Of a DNA stretch of 64,000 bases, positions 1 through 8,870 are shown in pieces. The notes below the pieces were generated by a model. That model did not search any database. It had not been told where the DNA came from and saw only the letters and a list, made by a program, of their open reading frames with translations. Both the position numbers and the translations under genes were made by a program. Numbering within the stretch: position 1 is the stretch's first letter; each line of letters begins with the position of its first letter. This DNA comes from Caulobacter sp. BK020 (GTDB lineage: Bacteria; Pseudomonadota; Alphaproteobacteria; Caulobacterales; Caulobacteraceae): positions 1-64,000 of the forward strand of contig NZ_SLZL01000017.1 of NCBI RefSeq assembly GCF_004342605.1, given 5' to 3'.

Positions 1-77
1 CCACCGGCTTGCTCCTCAACGCCTTCCCACCAGAAGAATGCGCCAACTATCTCAGAAACTCAGGCTACGCCGCCTAA
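1..77 (+). CDS. IS630-family transposase, C-terminal fragment (truncated by window edge)
   Basis: Reading from base 3, the frame gives 24 residues ending GYAA and a TAA stop at 75-77. The stretch PPEECANYLRNSGY matches the usual C-terminus of IS630-family transposases (typically PEECANYFxNxGY). Only the tail is inside the window, so catalytic residues cannot be checked. The stop lies 12 bases before the stop codon of rmd on the other strand, so the element seems to have inserted at or next to the 3' end of rmd. Its terminal inverted repeat would fall in roughly 78-92. Family assignment is by motif recognition only. Confidence 0.7.
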   Translation, partial: TGLLLNAFPPEECANYLRNSGYAA

Positions 78-89
78 TCTCAACAGGCT

Positions 90-1045
90 CTAGGCGCGGT
101 TCCGCCATCCCTCAAGCACCGAAAGGATCGTCTCCCGGAACGACTTGGCGGGCCGCCAGCCCGTCGCGGCCGTCAAGGCCGCGTGCGAACCGGCCGCTCG
201 CTGGACCGCCTGTGGACGCACGCGGGCGGGATCGATCTCGAACGAGATCGGTATGCGCGCGAATTCCATGAGCAGGTCGGCGATGTCGCGCACCGGCCGC
301 GTCGTTCCCGAACACACGTTGAACACCGAGCGCGCCTCGAAGCTGTCGATGTTGTCGAGCACGCTGACATAGGCTTCGACCAGATCCCGGATGTCGCCGA
401 AATCCCGTTCGGCCGAGAGGTCGCCAACCTTGATGACGGGCGGGCCCAGGCCCCGCTCCGCTCGGGCGACCTGCGCCGCGAACGAGGCGGCGACGAACCG
501 TTCGTCCTGTCCCGGGCCCAAATGGTTGAACATGCGCAGGATCACCAGCCGCCCCCTGTCGCCCCACAGGTCGCGCAAGGCCATCTCGGCGGCGGCCTTG
601 CTTCGTGCATAAGGGTTTTCAGGCTGCAGGGGCGCGTCTTCGTCCAGGGCCTGGCCCGCCAGGAACGAGCGTCCGTACGCCTCGCCGCTGCTCGCGAACA
701 CCAGGGATGCGTCCGGGGCGTCGTCGCGCAGGGCGTCGATCAGGCGCAACACGCCGACGACGTTGGTTTCCCAAACGCTTCGGGGCAAACCAAAAGCGCC
801 CTGGACGCTGGACTGGGCGGCCAAGTGGATCACGTCCGTGGGCCGGAAAGCTCGCGTGACGGCGACGATGCTGTCGGTGGACGCCAGGTCCAGCCGGACC
901 ATATCGACGCCGTCCACCTGACCGGACGCCGCCGCGCCGAGAAGCGCGGCTTCGGGATAGGCCTGACGCAACCGCGCCACAAGCGCGCGACCGACGAAGC
1001 CGGACGCCCCTGTGACCAGGATGCGCCTGTCTTCGACCGCGCGCA

Positions 1046-1046
<1 letters not shown>
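90..1046 (-). CDS. rmd: GDP-6-deoxy-D-mannose reductase (Rmd-like NAD-dependent epimerase)
   Basis: Extended short-chain dehydrogenase of 318 aa. The nucleotide-binding motif GASGFVG lies near residue 15. The catalytic YARSK lies near residue 150, followed by RMFNHLGPGQ, which is typical of the Rmd/GDP-fucose synthase branch. It should reduce the 4-keto-6-deoxymannose product of Gmd to GDP-D-rhamnose in the cytoplasm. The start is taken as the GTG that overlaps the gmd stop (TAGTG), because an upstream start would run deep into gmd. The overlap implies translational coupling in one operon with gmd. The TAG stop sits 12 bases from the stop of an IS630 transposase tail, so the last few residues may have been altered by that insertion. 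A GDP-4-keto-6-deoxymannose reductase of different stereochemistry is the main alternative. Confidence 0.85.
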
Positions 1047-2026
<980 letters not shown>

Positions 2027-2149
2027 CTATAAAGTCCTATGCCCAGCTAGAATTTGAACGCGCGTCCTACCATTCGGGCAGGAGGCGCACAATGGTGAAC
2101 GCCCGGCGAGAAAGCGCCTTCGGAACCCGATCCGACCGCGCTGGAGCGA

Positions 2150-3421
2150 TCAGGGAGCCTTCTTCGGCCCGTCTGGATACGGCAGGGCCTCGATGGCGGC
2201 CTGGATCCCGCTGTCGAGCAGCACATGGTCCCAATAGAGCTTGTCGCGCGCCGCGCGGTCCCTGGCGCCCAACTTGAGCGGCGGACTGTTCATCACCTGG
2301 ATCATCGCCTTGCGGAACGCCTTGGGCGTGTCCGCGACGACGACTCCCGGCGCGTCCCGGAAGGCCTCGCGCCCGCGCAGGGCGACGCTGGTCGTGATGA
2401 CCCACTTGCCGGAGGCGATCGCTTCCGCGGACTTGAGATTGGTGCCGCCGCCAAACTCGATCGGCAGTAGGAAGACGTGCGCGGCGCGCTTGAGGTCCCA
2501 GAGCTGCTCGTCGTCGATATCCGAGATGAACTGCACACGCTCGCTGTTGCCGATCACGAAGCGCTGGTATTCGTCGCTGAAGAAAATGCCTTCGGACGCG
2601 CCGCCACATACCGCCATGGCCTTCTTCGGCGGCAGGAAGAAGAAGCCGCCGTCGGCGACGAGACGCCGGAAGCCTTCGATATTCGGCGGATAGGCGCTGC
2701 CGACGAAGAACATGAACTTGTCGCCGCCAAACAGCTTTCGCCGCAGCGACTCGCCGGCCGGCGCGGCCTTGCCGGCCTCTCCCGTCGGATTCTCCGCGGG
2801 GGGCCTGGGGGTGCCGTTGGATGCGACCAGCACCTTCGAGCGTTGCGTCAAGCCGGCATAGATTTTGGCGTCCGCAGTCGAAACGGCGATCACCAGAGAC
2901 GCAGCCCGGACGAGTTCGGTTTCCATGGCCTCGATACCGGCGCGAAGCGCCGCAGCCTTGGCCGCCGCCATCCCGGCTCGCTTGAGAATGCTTTCCTTCA
3001 GCGGCCCTTCCCAGTTGTGGGACGAGTACACGATCTGGACGCCGTCGAGCTTTCCCTCGCTTCGCATGCGCTTGATCAGCGGCCACAGAAAGGGATGCTC
3101 AAGTTGCACGACGTCGGGCTGGAGCCGGGCGACGACCTGGCAGAAATGCGCGTAGGCCGCGGGGGTTTCCGCCGCGAACGTCCCGGACGCGACATCGCCC
3201 ATGAAGGGCAGACCCTGCCAGCGCACGTCCACATGGTCGAGCTTGATATCGTCCGGGCCAACGTCCGCGGGGCCGTAAGCCGGGGACTCGTAGACGGCCG
3301 AATAGTGATAGTCGTAGCCGAAGCCGCGATAGAAGTCGGCGATCGCGGCGACACGGAACTGTCCGCCATGGCGTGGGCGGCGGATCGGATAGGTCGAGAG
3401 CCCCAGCACGCGCCGTTTCAT
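2150..3421 (-). CDS. Glycosyltransferase, GT4-like (GT-B fold)
   Basis: A 423-aa cytoplasmic glycosyltransferase. The N-terminal half opens with a short strand followed by the R-x-GG loop (RRPRHGGQFR) that often contacts the acceptor. The C-terminal half has the GT4-type donor region LLPIEFGGGTNLKSAEAIAS near residues 310-330, where a Gly-rich loop replaces the more usual E-G-x-G. It follows the next GT4 gene with an ATGA overlap (its ATG overlaps the upstream TGA), so the two are almost certainly co-translated. The setting suggests it adds one sugar of the polysaccharide exported by the nearby Wzm/Wzt pair. Donor and linkage cannot be read from sequence. Confidence 0.85.
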   Translation of the reverse strand: MKRRVLGLSTYPIRRPRHGGQFRVAAIADFYRGFGYDYHYSAVYESPAYGPADVGPDDIKLDHVDVRWQGLPFMGDVASGTFAAETPAAYAHFCQVVARLQPDVVQLEHPFLWPLIKRMRSEGKLDGVQIVYSSHNWEGPLKESILKRAGMAAAKAAALRAGIEAMETELVRAASLVIAVSTADAKIYAGLTQRSKVLVASNGTPRPPAENPTGEAGKAAPAGESLRRKLFGGDKFMFFVGSAYPPNIEGFRRLVADGGFFFLPPKKAMAVCGGASEGIFFSDEYQRFVIGNSERVQFISDIDDEQLWDLKRAAHVFLLPIEFGGGTNLKSAEAIASGKWVITTSVALRGREAFRDAPGVVVADTPKAFRKAMIQVMNSPPLKLGARDRAARDKLYWDHVLLDSGIQAAIEALPYPDGPKKAP

Positions 3422-4992
3422 GACTTCACCAGCCCTTCCAGGGCGCGAAAGAATTCGTCGCTGGCGCGCTCCCAGCTAATCGGTCGATAGCGCTCGCGGA
3501 TGGCCTGCCGATGGGCGGCCAGCAGCTGGGGCTCCGAGAAGAAGCGGACGATCTCTTCGGACCAGCCGGCGATGTCGATCGGATCCTTGTAGACCACCAG
3601 CTGCTCGCCCACCTCCGGCAACGAACCCGCGGGGCTGACGATGCAAGGCAGGCCGTGGCTGAGCATTTCGGCCAAGGGCAGGCCGTAACCTTCGTAGCGC
3701 GAGGGGAACAGGCCGAAATCGGCGCCCTTGTAGAGCGCGTCCAGCATCGCGTCGCTGACGCCCTCCATCAGGACGATGCTGTCCTTGGTGTGCGGGTTGG
3801 TGCGGATCTCGTGCATCAGCTCGCTAGTGTTCCAGCCCGCACGGCCCACAAAGACCAGACGGCATGTTTCGGCGTCGATCCTGCCTTGCCGTACGGCGTG
3901 ATCCCAGGCTTCGTAGAGCGCTCGGTGGTTCTTGCGGGGCTCGATGGTCGATACGAAGATCGCGTACCGCTTCCCCGTCAGCGCTTCGGGCAGCGTGGCC
4001 TGGACCTTGCTGGGCGGCAGGTCGCCGCCGAGCGGGAAATGCCGCATGGCCAGCGGCTGCATGCCGTTCTCGGCGCAATAGGCCAGCGCGTCCTCTTGCG
4101 TCTTGCGCGAGATGCACATGCCAAAGTCGGCGGTCCAAAACAGCTCGCCGAAATAGTCGGTCAGCAGGTTGACGTAGTGCGGGACCACGTACTGGGGAAG
4201 GTTCAGCGGGATCAGGTCGTACAGAATGGCGGCGTAGCGGAAGCCGTGCTCCCCCTTGAGCCTGTAGATCGCACGAAGGTCCTTGTGCTCCCAGTCCAGG
4301 CCGCCCGAGATGACGACGAGGTCCGGGGCCAGCTTCAGTTCGCCGGCCGCCAAATCCGCCAGCTTCACCCGCTTGGCTCCGGCCTCGACCGGACGGCGCT
4401 GGCGCGCCTCCTCGGCCCGGATCTGCGAGATCTGGCTCAAGGACAGCGACCGCCCTCTCAGGCGCTGGAACGCCTGGTAGAGGCGGGGATTTCCGATGAG
4501 ATATTCGCGACCGATCTGCCGGAAGGTCATGCTGGGCGCGCCGGTGGCCGCGCGCAGGGCCAGCGTCTGTTCGATCGAGACTTTCCGTCCCCTCAGGGCC
4601 TGCAGGACGGAAAACAGCCTCGGGCGATTGAGCAGGTGGGCCCGGACCTGCGTCCTGAGCTCCAGGTCGGCCAGGCGCTGGGTCTCGCCCGGCTCGAAAT
4701 CGACGTTCAACCGCCCTTCGACAATCGCCATCGCCGTCGTCGGGTCGATCGTCCGGAACGCCTTGGCATGCAGGTCGTACAGGCAATACTGGAGTCGGTC
4801 GCCCAGGTGTTCCTGCGCGCGCCGGGCCAGTTCGCGCTCAACCCGCACGATGCCGACCGCTACGCCGCTCCAGCGGGCCGAGGTCGACAGATCGAACGCG
4901 AAGCGCGTTCCCGGCTTCGCCGCCGGACGTCTGGAAGCGGCTGCTCGCGACTTGGACGCGCCCGCGGCCCCGGTCTTGGCGGCGTCGGCCAT
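3418..4992 (-). CDS. Glycosyltransferase family 4, with long N-terminal region
   Basis: A 524-aa protein. The C-terminal half is a clear GT4 domain: the VSTIEPRKNHRAL donor-domain entry near residue 345 and FPSRYEGYGLPLAEM near 425 carry the E-x7-E motif that binds the nucleotide sugar. The first 200 residues are rich in basic and charged segments and begin with a low-complexity Ala/Lys stretch, so the true start could be slightly downstream. The ATG at 4992 is preceded three bases upstream by the stop of a possible 34-aa ORF. Its stop overlaps the start of the downstream GT. EPRKN domains are common in mannosyl- and rhamnosyltransferases, which fits the gmd-rmd donor, but specificity is inferred from context only. 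Confidence 0.87.
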   Translation of the reverse strand: MADAAKTGAAGASKSRAAASRRPAAKPGTRFAFDLSTSARWSGVAVGIVRVERELARRAQEHLGDRLQYCLYDLHAKAFRTIDPTTAMAIVEGRLNVDFEPGETQRLADLELRTQVRAHLLNRPRLFSVLQALRGRKVSIEQTLALRAATGAPSMTFRQIGREYLIGNPRLYQAFQRLRGRSLSLSQISQIRAEEARQRRPVEAGAKRVKLADLAAGELKLAPDLVVISGGLDWEHKDLRAIYRLKGEHGFRYAAILYDLIPLNLPQYVVPHYVNLLTDYFGELFWTADFGMCISRKTQEDALAYCAENGMQPLAMRHFPLGGDLPPSKVQATLPEALTGKRYAIFVSTIEPRKNHRALYEAWDHAVRQGRIDAETCRLVFVGRAGWNTSELMHEIRTNPHTKDSIVLMEGVSDAMLDALYKGADFGLFPSRYEGYGLPLAEMLSHGLPCIVSPAGSLPEVGEQLVVYKDPIDIAGWSEEIVRFFSEPQLLAAHRQAIRERYRPISWERASDEFFRALEGLVKS

Positions 4993-4995
4993 GCG

Positions 4996-5100
4996 TCAGC
5001 CTCGCAGGATCGGTGAAGACGCCAGATCGCGTCCCGCCCGGTCGCGATCGGCGAGGAAGGCCTCGGACGGCCGGCCGGTATCGATCATCGCTACGCGCAT
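4996..5100 (-). CDS. Possible 34-aa small protein upstream of GT4
   Basis: The ORF starts at an ATG with a fair Shine-Dalgarno (GGGAAG, 7 bases upstream) and ends with TGA 3 bases before the ATG of the GT4 gene. The peptide begins MRVAMIDTGRPSEAF and has GC-rich third positions like its neighbours. It could be a real small protein, a leader peptide coupling translation into the GT4 gene, or the remnant of a longer gene. No family is recognised. It is the only plausible coding content in the 181-bp gap between wzt and the GT4 gene. Confidence 0.3.
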   Translation of the reverse strand: MRVAMIDTGRPSEAFLADRDRAGRDLASSPILRG

Positions 5101-5173
5101 AAGTCGGCTTCCCGCCCCCCTTGAACCCACTTCAGTCTCGCGCTTGGCATCGCCGTTCACCCCCCGGCGCCGG

Positions 5174-5935
5174 TCAGGCCGAAAGCGGTTGGGCTCCGTC
5201 GGCGATCCATTGCACCCATTCGGCTGTCGTGCCGAAAAAGCCGACCTTGCCCCCCCCAAGAGCGCAAACCTTATTGCAGACATCGCGCGCCATATGGAAG
5301 TCGTGGGTCGCGACCACCACGATCTTCGCACGGTCGATAAACTCGGTCATCCGCGCACGCGCCTGTTCCTGGAAGTCGGCGTCGCCCGCGCTGAGCCACT
5401 CGTCCATGATCACGACGTCGGCCTCGAAGGCGGTGGTCACGGCGAACATCAGTCGCGCCACCATGCCCAGTGAGTAGGTGCGAACCGGCAAGTGGATGAA
5501 CTGGGCGAGGCCCGAGCATTCGACGATGTCGTCCAGCTTGGCCTGGATGGCCTTGCGCGAGACCATACGCATGCGGCCCATATGGTAGACGTTCTGAAGG
5601 CCGGTGGCGTCGTAGTCCAGGCCCGCCCCGATCGAGATCGTCGTCGCAACGCTGCCGTCGACCCGGATCTGGCCCGCCGTCGGCTCGTAGACGCCGGCCA
5701 GCACCTTCAGGAGCGTGGTCTTGCCCGACCCGTTGTGGCCGACCAGCGCCAGGCGGTCGCCTTCCTGCAGCTTGAAGCTGATGTTGGACAGGGCGCGAAC
5801 GATGGTCACGTCCTGGTTGTTGTACATCTGGCCACCGATCTTGCGCGCGAACATCGCGCTGCGCAGAGACTTCGCTCTGACGGAGTAGACCGGATAATCG
5901 AGCGTGACGCCGCTAAGCTCTACGGAATGGCTCAT
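5174..5935 (-). CDS. wzt: Polysaccharide ABC transporter ATP-binding protein (Wzt/KpsT type)
   Basis: A 253-aa ABC ATPase. Walker A GHNGSGKTT is near residues 65-73. The ABC signature is the degenerate YSLGM form usual in polysaccharide exporters, near 152. Walker B with catalytic Glu is VVIMDEW near 172, followed by LSAGDADFQ and the switch His in ATHD. The protein ends soon after the nucleotide-binding domain, so it lacks the C-terminal glycan-recognition domain of O9a-type Wzt and resembles KpsT or the terminator-independent Wzt class. It energises export of an undecaprenyl- or lipid-linked glycan across the inner membrane with the Wzm permease 9 bp upstream. The symbol is used for the family; capsule versus O-antigen cannot be settled here. 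Confidence 0.9.
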   Translation of the reverse strand: MSHSVELSGVTLDYPVYSVRAKSLRSAMFARKIGGQMYNNQDVTIVRALSNISFKLQEGDRLALVGHNGSGKTTLLKVLAGVYEPTAGQIRVDGSVATTISIGAGLDYDATGLQNVYHMGRMRMVSRKAIQAKLDDIVECSGLAQFIHLPVRTYSLGMVARLMFAVTTAFEADVVIMDEWLSAGDADFQEQARARMTEFIDRAKIVVVATHDFHMARDVCNKVCALGGGKVGFFGTTAEWVQWIADGAQPLSA

Positions 5936-5944
5936 GGTCGTGCC

Positions 5945-6736
5945 TTACAGCCAGAAAATGACGCGCTTGCGAAAAGCAGCGATCAGAACATAGGTCACGA
6001 CGAAGGCCCCGCCGGTCCAGCCCACGCCCCAGGTCCAGTCGGTCAGTCGGGGCGCGTGACCCAGCAGGGGTTCGCGAATCAACGCGACGAGATGGGTGAA
6101 CGGATTGTACTCGACGACCATGCCGCGGATGCCGTGCATCTTGCCGGGATGCCAGAAGATCGGGGTCAGGAAGAACAGCATCTGGATCACGAAGCCGATG
6201 CCCAGACCGATGTCGCGGAATCGCGTCGAGGGGATGGCGACCACGAAGCCCGCCACCAGCGTGGCGATGAAGGTCAGGGGCAACGCGAGGATCAGGGTCC
6301 AAGATGGAATCGCCGCCAGACCCAGCACCAGCAGGACCGCCCAATAGGTCAGCAGCTGCGCCAGAAAGTTCACCAGGACACGAAAGATCGCAAGCCAGGC
6401 ATAGAACGACAGCGGCAAGCGTTGCACCTGCATGATGCCCGCCCCGTTCACGAACATGTTGGCGCCCTCGGCGATGCCGGTGCCCACCAGACCCCAGGCG
6501 AGAATGCCGGCCAGGACGTAAGGAAAATTCTCCCGCCAGGGCGTGCCCATCATTGCGCCGAATACGAAGCTCAGAGCAAAGCCCATCGTGAGCAGCGTAG
6601 TTGACAGCCAGAATGGGCCTAACAGCGTTCGCCGAAAACGACCGACCGTTTGTTCCCAACCCAGCGCTCCCCAAAGAGGAGCAAGACGAACACCTTCCAC
6701 CAGATCTTTACCAGCGGCCTTCAAGGCTTGCGACAT
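5945..6736 (-). CDS. wzm: Polysaccharide ABC transporter permease (Wzm/KpsM type)
   Basis: A 263-aa inner-membrane protein of the ABC-2 permease class. An amphipathic N-terminus contains the conserved RFRRTLLGPFW segment. About six membrane spans follow, with the LTPIFW and YNPFTHLVALIREPLL motifs typical of Wzm and KpsM. It forms the channel half of the exporter with the ATPase encoded 9 bp downstream. The ATG at 6736 has a weak upstream purine stretch (TGAGAA). It begins the leftward operon wzm-wzt-GT-GT and is divergent from ilvA across a 255-bp gap, which should hold promoters for both. Confidence 0.9.
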   Translation of the reverse strand: MSQALKAAGKDLVEGVRLAPLWGALGWEQTVGRFRRTLLGPFWLSTTLLTMGFALSFVFGAMMGTPWRENFPYVLAGILAWGLVGTGIAEGANMFVNGAGIMQVQRLPLSFYAWLAIFRVLVNFLAQLLTYWAVLLVLGLAAIPSWTLILALPLTFIATLVAGFVVAIPSTRFRDIGLGIGFVIQMLFFLTPIFWHPGKMHGIRGMVVEYNPFTHLVALIREPLLGHAPRLTDWTWGVGWTGGAFVVTYVLIAAFRKRVIFWL

Positions 6737-6991
6737 TTCTCAATTCGGCCCGATACTTTGTTGCGATTGGCCACGCGGGTAGCGAGTGTTCGCTGGCCCG
6801 TCGCGTCTAGGGACTCGGCGCGGACAAGTCAACGACAACTCGATTTGCGCCTCCGTGGCGACGCAATGCGGCGGTTCGTCGCGGCTGTTCACGCACAAAC
6901 TCGGCAAAATTGAGCCTGACTGCTGTGCGAAGGGCGCAAACCGACTATCAACCGCCCAGGCCTTCCGTTCAGCTTCCCGAAGATCGGCTTC

Positions 6992-8194
6992 ATGACCCTC
7001 GATATCACCGCTATCCGCGCCGCCGCCAACCGCCTCGTCGGCCAGATCGAGCGCACCCCCTGCCGGTACTCCAAGACGCTTTCGAAGATCACGGGAGCCG
7101 AAGTCTGGGTCAAGTTCGAGAACCTGCAGTTCACCGCCGCCTACAAGGAGCGCGGCGCGCTGAACAAGCTGATGCTGCTGTCGAATTCCGAAAAGGCTCG
7201 GGGCGTCATCGCCGCCAGCGCCGGCAACCATGCCCAGGGCCTGGCCTATCACGGCGCGCGCCTCGGTGTGCCGGTCACCATCGTCATGCCCAAGACCACC
7301 CCGTTCGTGAAGGTCCAGCACACTCGCGACTTCGGGGCCACCGTGATCATCGAAGGCGAAACCTATGACGACGCGTCGGCCCACGCGCGAAAGCTGCAGG
7401 CCGAGCAGGATCTGACCTTCGTCCATCCGTTCGACGACTACGACATCATGGCTGGCCAAGGCACCATCGCCTTGGAAATGCTGGAAGACGCGCCCGACCT
7501 TGAGATCCTGCCGGTGCCCATCGGCGGCGGCGGCCTGATCAGCGGCGTGGCCACGGCCGCCAAGGCGGTCAAGCCCGACATCCGCGTGATCGGCTGCGAG
7601 CCGGCCATGTATCCGTCCTTCACCGCCAGGATGCGCGGCGTCGCGGCCCACTGCGGCGGCCAGACCATCGCCGAGGGCGTGGCGGTCAAGCAGGTGGGCG
7701 AACTGACCTACGGCGTCGCCCGGCCGCTGCTGGACGACGTGCTGCTGCTGGAGGAGCCGCATATCGAACAGGCCGTCGCCCTGTACTGCAACGTCGAGAA
7801 GACCATCGCCGAGGGCGCCGGGGCGGCTTCGCTGGCCGCCTTGCTGGCCTATCCCGAACGATTCCGGGGCCGGAAATGCGGCCTGATCCTGTGCGGGGGC
7901 AACATCGACACCCGCCTGCTGGCCTCGGTCCTGACCCGCGAACTGGTGCGCGCCCAGCGCCTGGTGTCCCTGCGGATCGTCGGCGACGACCGTCCGGGGC
8001 TGCTGTCCACCGTCTCGCACGTGATCGGCGCCATGGGCGCCAACATCATCGAAGTCAACCACAACCGCCTGGCCCTGGACGTGCCCGCCAAGGGCGCGGA
8101 GTTCGACATCACGATCGAAACCCGCGACGCTCAGCACACCCAGGAGGTGATGGATGCGTTGCGGGAAAAAGGCTACCCGCCCCGCGCGGTATGA
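6992..8194 (+). CDS. ilvA: Threonine ammonia-lyase (threonine dehydratase)
   Basis: A 400-aa PLP enzyme that deaminates L-threonine to 2-oxobutanoate. The PLP lysine lies in AAYKERGALNKL near residue 53. The phosphate-binding Gly loop is PIGGGGLISG near 178, and SAGNHAQG binds substrate. Residues about 325-400 form one ACT regulatory domain (LRIVGDDRPGLLSTV). One ACT domain and the length fit the TdcB/short IlvA type rather than the 500-aa E. coli IlvA with two. No clear Shine-Dalgarno is visible. It is the first gene rightward, 24 bp before a Nudix gene and probably co-transcribed. Isoleucine synthesis is the expected role, although a catabolic role is not excluded. Confidence 0.9.
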   Translation: MTLDITAIRAAANRLVGQIERTPCRYSKTLSKITGAEVWVKFENLQFTAAYKERGALNKLMLLSNSEKARGVIAASAGNHAQGLAYHGARLGVPVTIVMPKTTPFVKVQHTRDFGATVIIEGETYDDASAHARKLQAEQDLTFVHPFDDYDIMAGQGTIALEMLEDAPDLEILPVPIGGGGLISGVATAAKAVKPDIRVIGCEPAMYPSFTARMRGVAAHCGGQTIAEGVAVKQVGELTYGVARPLLDDVLLLEEPHIEQAVALYCNVEKTIAEGAGAASLAALLAYPERFRGRKCGLILCGGNIDTRLLASVLTRELVRAQRLVSLRIVGDDRPGLLSTVSHVIGAMGANIIEVNHNRLALDVPAKGAEFDITIETRDAQHTQEVMDALREKGYPPRAV

Positions 8195-8218
8195 CCCGCC
8201 GCCTCCCGCGAGAAGCCG

Positions 8219-8803
8219 ATGGACGAATCCGATCCCGAAGTGAACGTCGTAGCACGCCGGACGCGCCCCTTCTCGCCGTGGCTGCAGATCGACGAGATCG
8301 ACGTGCGGATGCCGGGTTCCGACCGGGTGGAGACCTATCACGGCGTCCGGCAGGCCGACGCCGTGAGCGTCCTGGCCATGACGACGGCAGGAGAGTTCCT
8401 GCTCGTACGACAGTACCGGCCGGTGATCGACGCCTGGACCTGGGAACTACCGGCGGGCGCCGTCGATGAAGGCGAGACGCCGGCTGAAGCGGGCGCACGC
8501 GAACTGAGGGAAGAAACCGGGTTCCAAATCACGCGCATGATCCCGGTGGGCGTCACCCACGAGGATCCGCCGCGTCGGACGAACAAGCTGTTCGGTTTCT
8601 TCGCCACCGTCGAACCGACGCGCGACCGCCCCGAGACGGGCATGCGAACCCGGCTCGTCTCGGGCCGAGCGCTGCGCGCCCTCGCGGCGTCCGGCGAGCT
8701 GGCGGTGCCCAGCCAAGTGGCGCTCGTCTGGCAAGCGGGGCTTAACGACGATGTTCGCGCCTTCCTCGGCGCGCAGGGCCATCTCGAACCGCCCTGGTTC
8801 TGA
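8219..8803 (+). CDS. Nudix hydrolase (ADP-sugar pyrophosphatase-like)
   Basis: A 194-aa protein with a complete Nudix box near residues 80-102 (G-x5-E-x7-REL-x-EE-x-GF, seen as GAVDEGE then ARELREETGF). A preceding GEFLLVRQYRP segment is typical of ADP-ribose and nucleoside-diphosphate-sugar pyrophosphatases. It should cleave the pyrophosphate bond of a nucleotide sugar using Mg2+ bound by the box glutamates. It lies 24 bp after ilvA and 67 bp before a sulfotransferase-like gene on the same strand. A housekeeping role in clearing ADP-ribose or ADP-sugars is as likely as a link to the glycan genes. Confidence 0.85.
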   Translation: MDESDPEVNVVARRTRPFSPWLQIDEIDVRMPGSDRVETYHGVRQADAVSVLAMTTAGEFLLVRQYRPVIDAWTWELPAGAVDEGETPAEAGARELREETGFQITRMIPVGVTHEDPPRRTNKLFGFFATVEPTRDRPETGMRTRLVSGRALRALAASGELAVPSQVALVWQAGLNDDVRAFLGAQGHLEPPWF

Positions 8804-8870
8804 ATCCCGATCCCGGGAAAATCCCTTCGAACCCTTGCGCGCCAAGCTGTTGCGAGAAAGATTGCGGGCC

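Noticed and set aside
6740..8341. A 533-codon minus-strand frame opposite ilvA
   Set aside because: Antisense shadow of a clear threonine ammonia-lyase gene.
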